From assembly GCA_016098155.1 (NCBI GenBank), contig JAAAJB010000866.1, forward strand, positions 1-10,275: a DNA stretch of 10,275 nucleotides. The letters run 5' to 3'. Below the pieces are notes generated by a model. The model worked only from the letters and a program-made list of their open reading frames with translations, made no database searches and was not told the DNA's origin. The translations under genes and the position numbers were made by a program. Below are positions 7,625 to 10,275 of the stretch, in pieces (the stretch's first letter is position 1; each line of letters opens with the position of its first letter). Origin of the DNA: Actinomortierella ambigua (Eukaryota > Mortierellomycota > Mortierellomycetes > Mortierellales > Mortierellaceae).

Positions 7625-10275
7625 ATGGAAGCCAAGCCTTCGATCACGGTAAGGAGCAAACCACCTGCTGGATTTTATCTCCGTGCGTGGCAGGCTAAAA
7701 AAAATAAAAAAATAAAAAAATAAAAAAATAAAAAAAAATAAGAACATGCCTCTCTCTGATTGCACGATATCTATACCTTTAGCAATCCCTTCTCGTTCTA
7801 AGAAACAAGCTTGGTTCAGGAACGTTTGGTGTCGTCCACCAAGCGCTATACGGAGACCAACCCTGTGCAGCCAAGGAAATCTTCGCCCGCCGGTCGGAGC
7901 TTGACCGAGAGACCATCGACAAGGAGATCTCGGTCCTCCAGCGACTCCGCTTCCGCCACATCATCCAGTTCTACCGGACCCATGAACAGCCCGATTGCAT
8001 CTACATCCTCATGGAACTAGCCGAGAAGGGCAGTCTAGAGCGCGCTATCAGAAAAGGCGACATCGTGCACGACGACTGGACGACCAAGACCCGACTCGCT
8101 CATGAGATTGCCCGCGGGCTCGCCTACATCCATCAGGAAGGGGTCCTCCACCGCGACCTCAAGAGTGCCAATGTGCTCCTGACCAAGCACATGGAGGTCA
8201 AGCTGGCCGACTTTGGATTGGCTCAGGTCCGGTCGATGGCCAGTGCAGCCTCGAGTGCAAGCGGCCAAGCGGTCAAGGGTCCAGCCGGGACACTTCGATG
8301 GGTGGCACCAGAGCTACTTTATGCAGCTAAGCCCATGTACTCGACCAAATCGGATGTTTATGCTCTAGGAGTGGTGATGTGGGAGATGGCGGCCAACTGC
8401 ACAAGGCCGTTCAGAGACCAGCATGACGATGCACTGGTTACACTCGGTGTCAAGCATGGCCATCGCGAACAACTGCCTGGTGACACACCAACTGAATACC
8501 GCCAGTGGGTTGAGCGGTGTTGGGCCCAGGATCCATGTGATAGACCGAACGCTGGCAGTGTGATTCTGGTGCATGATAAATCCGCCGAAGAGAGCATCGA
8601 TACTGATGGGAGCTTCCTTGATCTTGTCAGTAGCGGAACTGGATTGACACATGCAGCAAAGGTCCATAATCACGGTGGTGATGAGTTTGAACAGGATGCA
8701 ATGCCTGGGAACGATGACGACTGCGTTGGTGGTTTGCCACAGACGGACGACGATGTGGTGACCTATTTCTACACGGCAGCCAAGAAAGAGAACACTGATG
8801 CACAGCTCTTTCTCGGATGGATTTATGGTCATGGCCGGGGCGTTGTCAAGAGTGAACGAGACTCGTTTTGGTGGTACCACAAGGCAGCCAATGGTGGGAG
8901 TGTGGTAGCACAGGTACGTCTCGCTCAAATGTACCAGAGCGGGCAAGGTGTCGTTTCAAGCAATGCTTCCAAGGCTGCGACATGGTATCGTAGAGCAGCT
9001 GACTGTGGCAGCGCAGAGGCACAACTTGCACTTGGAAAGATGTACACTGATGGCTACGGAGTCAAGGAAGACACTTCCCAGGCGATTAGGTGGTATAAGA
9101 TGGCGGCCAAGCAAGGACACCATGAAGCTCAGACCATCCTTGGGCAATGGTTCGCTCTTGGGCGTGGAGTGAACCAGAGCGATGAGAAGGCAGTCAGATG
9201 GCTCACTCTGGCAGCAGAACAAGGGAATCCGGCAGCACAGACAAGACTAGGTCAAATGTACCTGGATCGATATCCATATCGGCGGTACATCAGCAGCGAG
9301 GACACGTGGCGCACCAAGTTGACTGTGTTGGTATGGGAAGTTGTAGAAGGCAAATTTTGAAAAGTGGGCAGATGTGCTTTCGCCAACCAGTCGGTGCAAT
9401 GGCAATAATTCATGAATATTTCCCACCGGCATTGTGCTTTCTCGATGATTCTTAGTTGTCTGGTACGCTGTATAAGCAAGGCGAGCAAACCAATCTGAAT
9501 CTATGGATGGCGGTCAAGTGGTTCACGAGAGCAGCAGAGCAAGGGAGTGCCTCTGCACAAAACAACCTTGCGCGGATGTACGAGGAAGGACAAGGAGGCG
9601 TTCAGAGCGATGTTGAAGCGGTCAAATGGTACACTAAGGCAGCAGAGCAAGGGAGTGCCTCTGCACAAAACAACCTTGCGCGGATGTACGAGGAAGGACA
9701 AGGAGGCGTTCAAAGCGATGTTGAAGCGGTCAAATGGTACACTAAGGCAGCAGAGCAAGGGGATGCCGGTGCACAAAACAACCTTGGGTGGATGTACAAG
9801 GAAGGGCAAGGAGTCGATCAGAGCGATGTTGAGGCGGTCCAATGGTTCATGAAGGCAGCAGAACAAGGGCATGCCTTCGCACAACACAACCTTGGGTGGA
9901 TGTACCAGTATGGGCGAGGAGTCGAGCAGAACGATGTTGAGGCGGTCCAATGGTACACCAAGGCAGCAGAACAAGGGGGTGCCGGTGCACAAAACAACCT
10001 TGGGATGTACAAGGAAGGACAAGGAGTCTATCAGAGCGATATTGAGGCGGTCCAATGGTTCACGAAGGCAGCAGAACAAGGGCATGCCGTTGCACAACAC
10101 AACCTTGGGTGGATGTACCAGCATGGACGAGGAGTCGGGCGGAGCGATATTGAGGCGGTCAAATGGTACGCCAAGGCGGCAGTACAAGGGGGTACTACTG
10201 CACAAAATAGACTTGGATCAATGTACAAGGAAGGACGAGGAGTCGGTCAGAGCGATCTTGAGGCAGTCAAATGGT
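7625..10275 (+). CDS. TKL-type protein kinase with Sel1-repeat solenoid (D), 3'-partial; exons 7625-7648, 7783-9330, 9456-10275+
   Basis: At least 797 aa, open at the right edge. Exon 1 is MEAKPSIT; exon 2 is 516 codons, exactly as in C. The kinase domain (about 13-272) is complete: GSGTFG 19-24, Lys39 in AAK, Glu56, HRDLKSANVLL with Asp133, DFG 151-153, GTLRWVAPE, KSDVYALGVVMWEM, CWAQDPCDRP. The acidic linker (about 273-340) differs most from C. About 4.5 divergent Sel1 repeats follow, then exon 3 with a half repeat (LSGTLYKQGEQ) and at least 7 units. No signal peptide or transmembrane segment is seen. Shared promoter blocks suggest that C and D respond to similar inputs. Sequence changes between C and D are spread over the kinase but spare every catalytic motif, which argues that both are functional. 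The substrate is unknown. Whether D keeps the family C-terminal tail lies outside the window. Confidence 0.87.
7649..7782 (+). other. Intron 1 of gene D (134 bp)
   Basis: Donor GTAAGG, branch-like CTGAT at 7756-7760, acceptor CCTTTAG ending at 7782, phase 0. It is homologous to intron 1 of C; the extra 25 bp come mainly from a TAAAAAAA repeat in the middle. A downstream AG at 7801-7802 would break the frame. Confidence 0.88.
7697..7739 (+). repeat. (TAAAAAAA)n microsatellite inside intron 1 of D
   Basis: Five A-runs of 8, 7, 7, 7 and 9, each closed by a single T, giving an 8-bp period. The equivalent place in C has only one run of eight As (GGCCAAAAAAAACAG), so the tract expanded after the duplication, or contracted in C. 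Confidence 0.85.
9331..9455 (+). other. Intron 2 of gene D (125 bp)
   Basis: Donor GTATGG after CTGTGTTG and acceptor ATTCTTAG, both as in C. Splicing is phase 0, joining ...WRTKLTVL to LSGTLYKQGEQ. The in-frame TGA at 9358-9360 lies inside the intron, so unspliced RNA would end nine codons after the donor. No perfect CTAAC branch site is seen; GCCAACC at about 9383 aligns with the branch region of C. Confidence 0.78.
9531..9746 (+). repeat. Two 108-bp tandem copies differing by one base
   Basis: 9531-9638 and 9639-9746 match at every position except 9605 (G) against 9713 (A), a synonymous CAG/CAA change. This is a very recent in-frame duplication of one Sel1 unit. Confidence 0.9.
9546..10275 (+). 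repeat. Sel1 repeat array in exon 3 of D (108-bp period, continues past the window)
   Basis: Six complete units and a seventh running off the edge. Units 1 and 2 are almost identical DNA (LARMYEEGQGGVQSDVEAVK). Units 3-4 are repeated as units 5-6. Unit 5 lost one Trp codon (LGMYKEG instead of LGWMYKEG) without changing the frame. The frame is open throughout. Confidence 0.9.
9762..10190 (+). repeat. Higher-order duplication of a two-repeat Sel1 block
   Basis: 9762-9977 (216 bp) and 9978-10190 (213 bp) each encode a MYKEGQGV-type unit with EAVQWF followed by an AQHNLGWMYQxGRGV unit. The second copy lacks the TGG of the first LGWMY. These paired features are absent from the array of C. Confidence 0.85.

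Overview
The window looks like nuclear DNA of an early-diverging fungus. Its genes are interrupted by short GT..AG introns of 109-135 bp with CTRAY-like branch sites, and intergenic DNA is long and simple-sequence rich. It encodes TKL-type protein kinases fused to Sel1-repeat solenoids. To my knowledge such fusions are strongly expanded in Mortierellomycota and Glomeromycotina; the exact lineage (for example Mortierellaceae) is inference. All recognisable genes lie on the + strand and belong to one family, so this is a tandem paralogue cluster.

Layout. 1-540 is the decayed 3' tail of an upstream family member (A). 976-1805 is a headless fragment (B): a decayed Sel1 stretch followed by an intact 202-codon Sel1 ORF that keeps the family's C-terminal tail. 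2146-5413 is a kinase-Sel1 gene (C) with three exons, about 1007 aa. Its original C-terminal tail, 5345-5825, was cut off by a frameshift and carries four further stops. 5826-7388 has no gene I can support. 7625-10275 is a second kinase-Sel1 gene (D) with the same exon structure; it runs off the right end.

Gene structure. Simple ATG-to-stop reading misses the 5' part of both kinases. An 8-residue first exon (MEAxPSIT) is spliced in phase 0 to a 516-codon second exon carrying the whole kinase domain and about 4.5 divergent Sel1 repeats. A second phase-0 intron (GTATGG...TTCTTAG) joins this to a third exon of near-identical 36-residue Sel1 repeats (108-bp period). In C the array has 12 full repeats. 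In D at least 7 are visible, including a 108-bp duplication with one mismatch and a 216/213-bp dimer duplication. Exons 1 and 2 have identical lengths in C and D, whereas the exon 3 arrays differ in repeat number and order.

Interpretation. The kinase would be the signalling output and the Sel1 solenoid the interaction surface. The conserved head, fast-turning repeat array and neighbouring tail fragments resemble birth-and-death evolution of repeat-based recognition genes. That functional reading is a hypothesis; the gene structures and repeats are seen directly.
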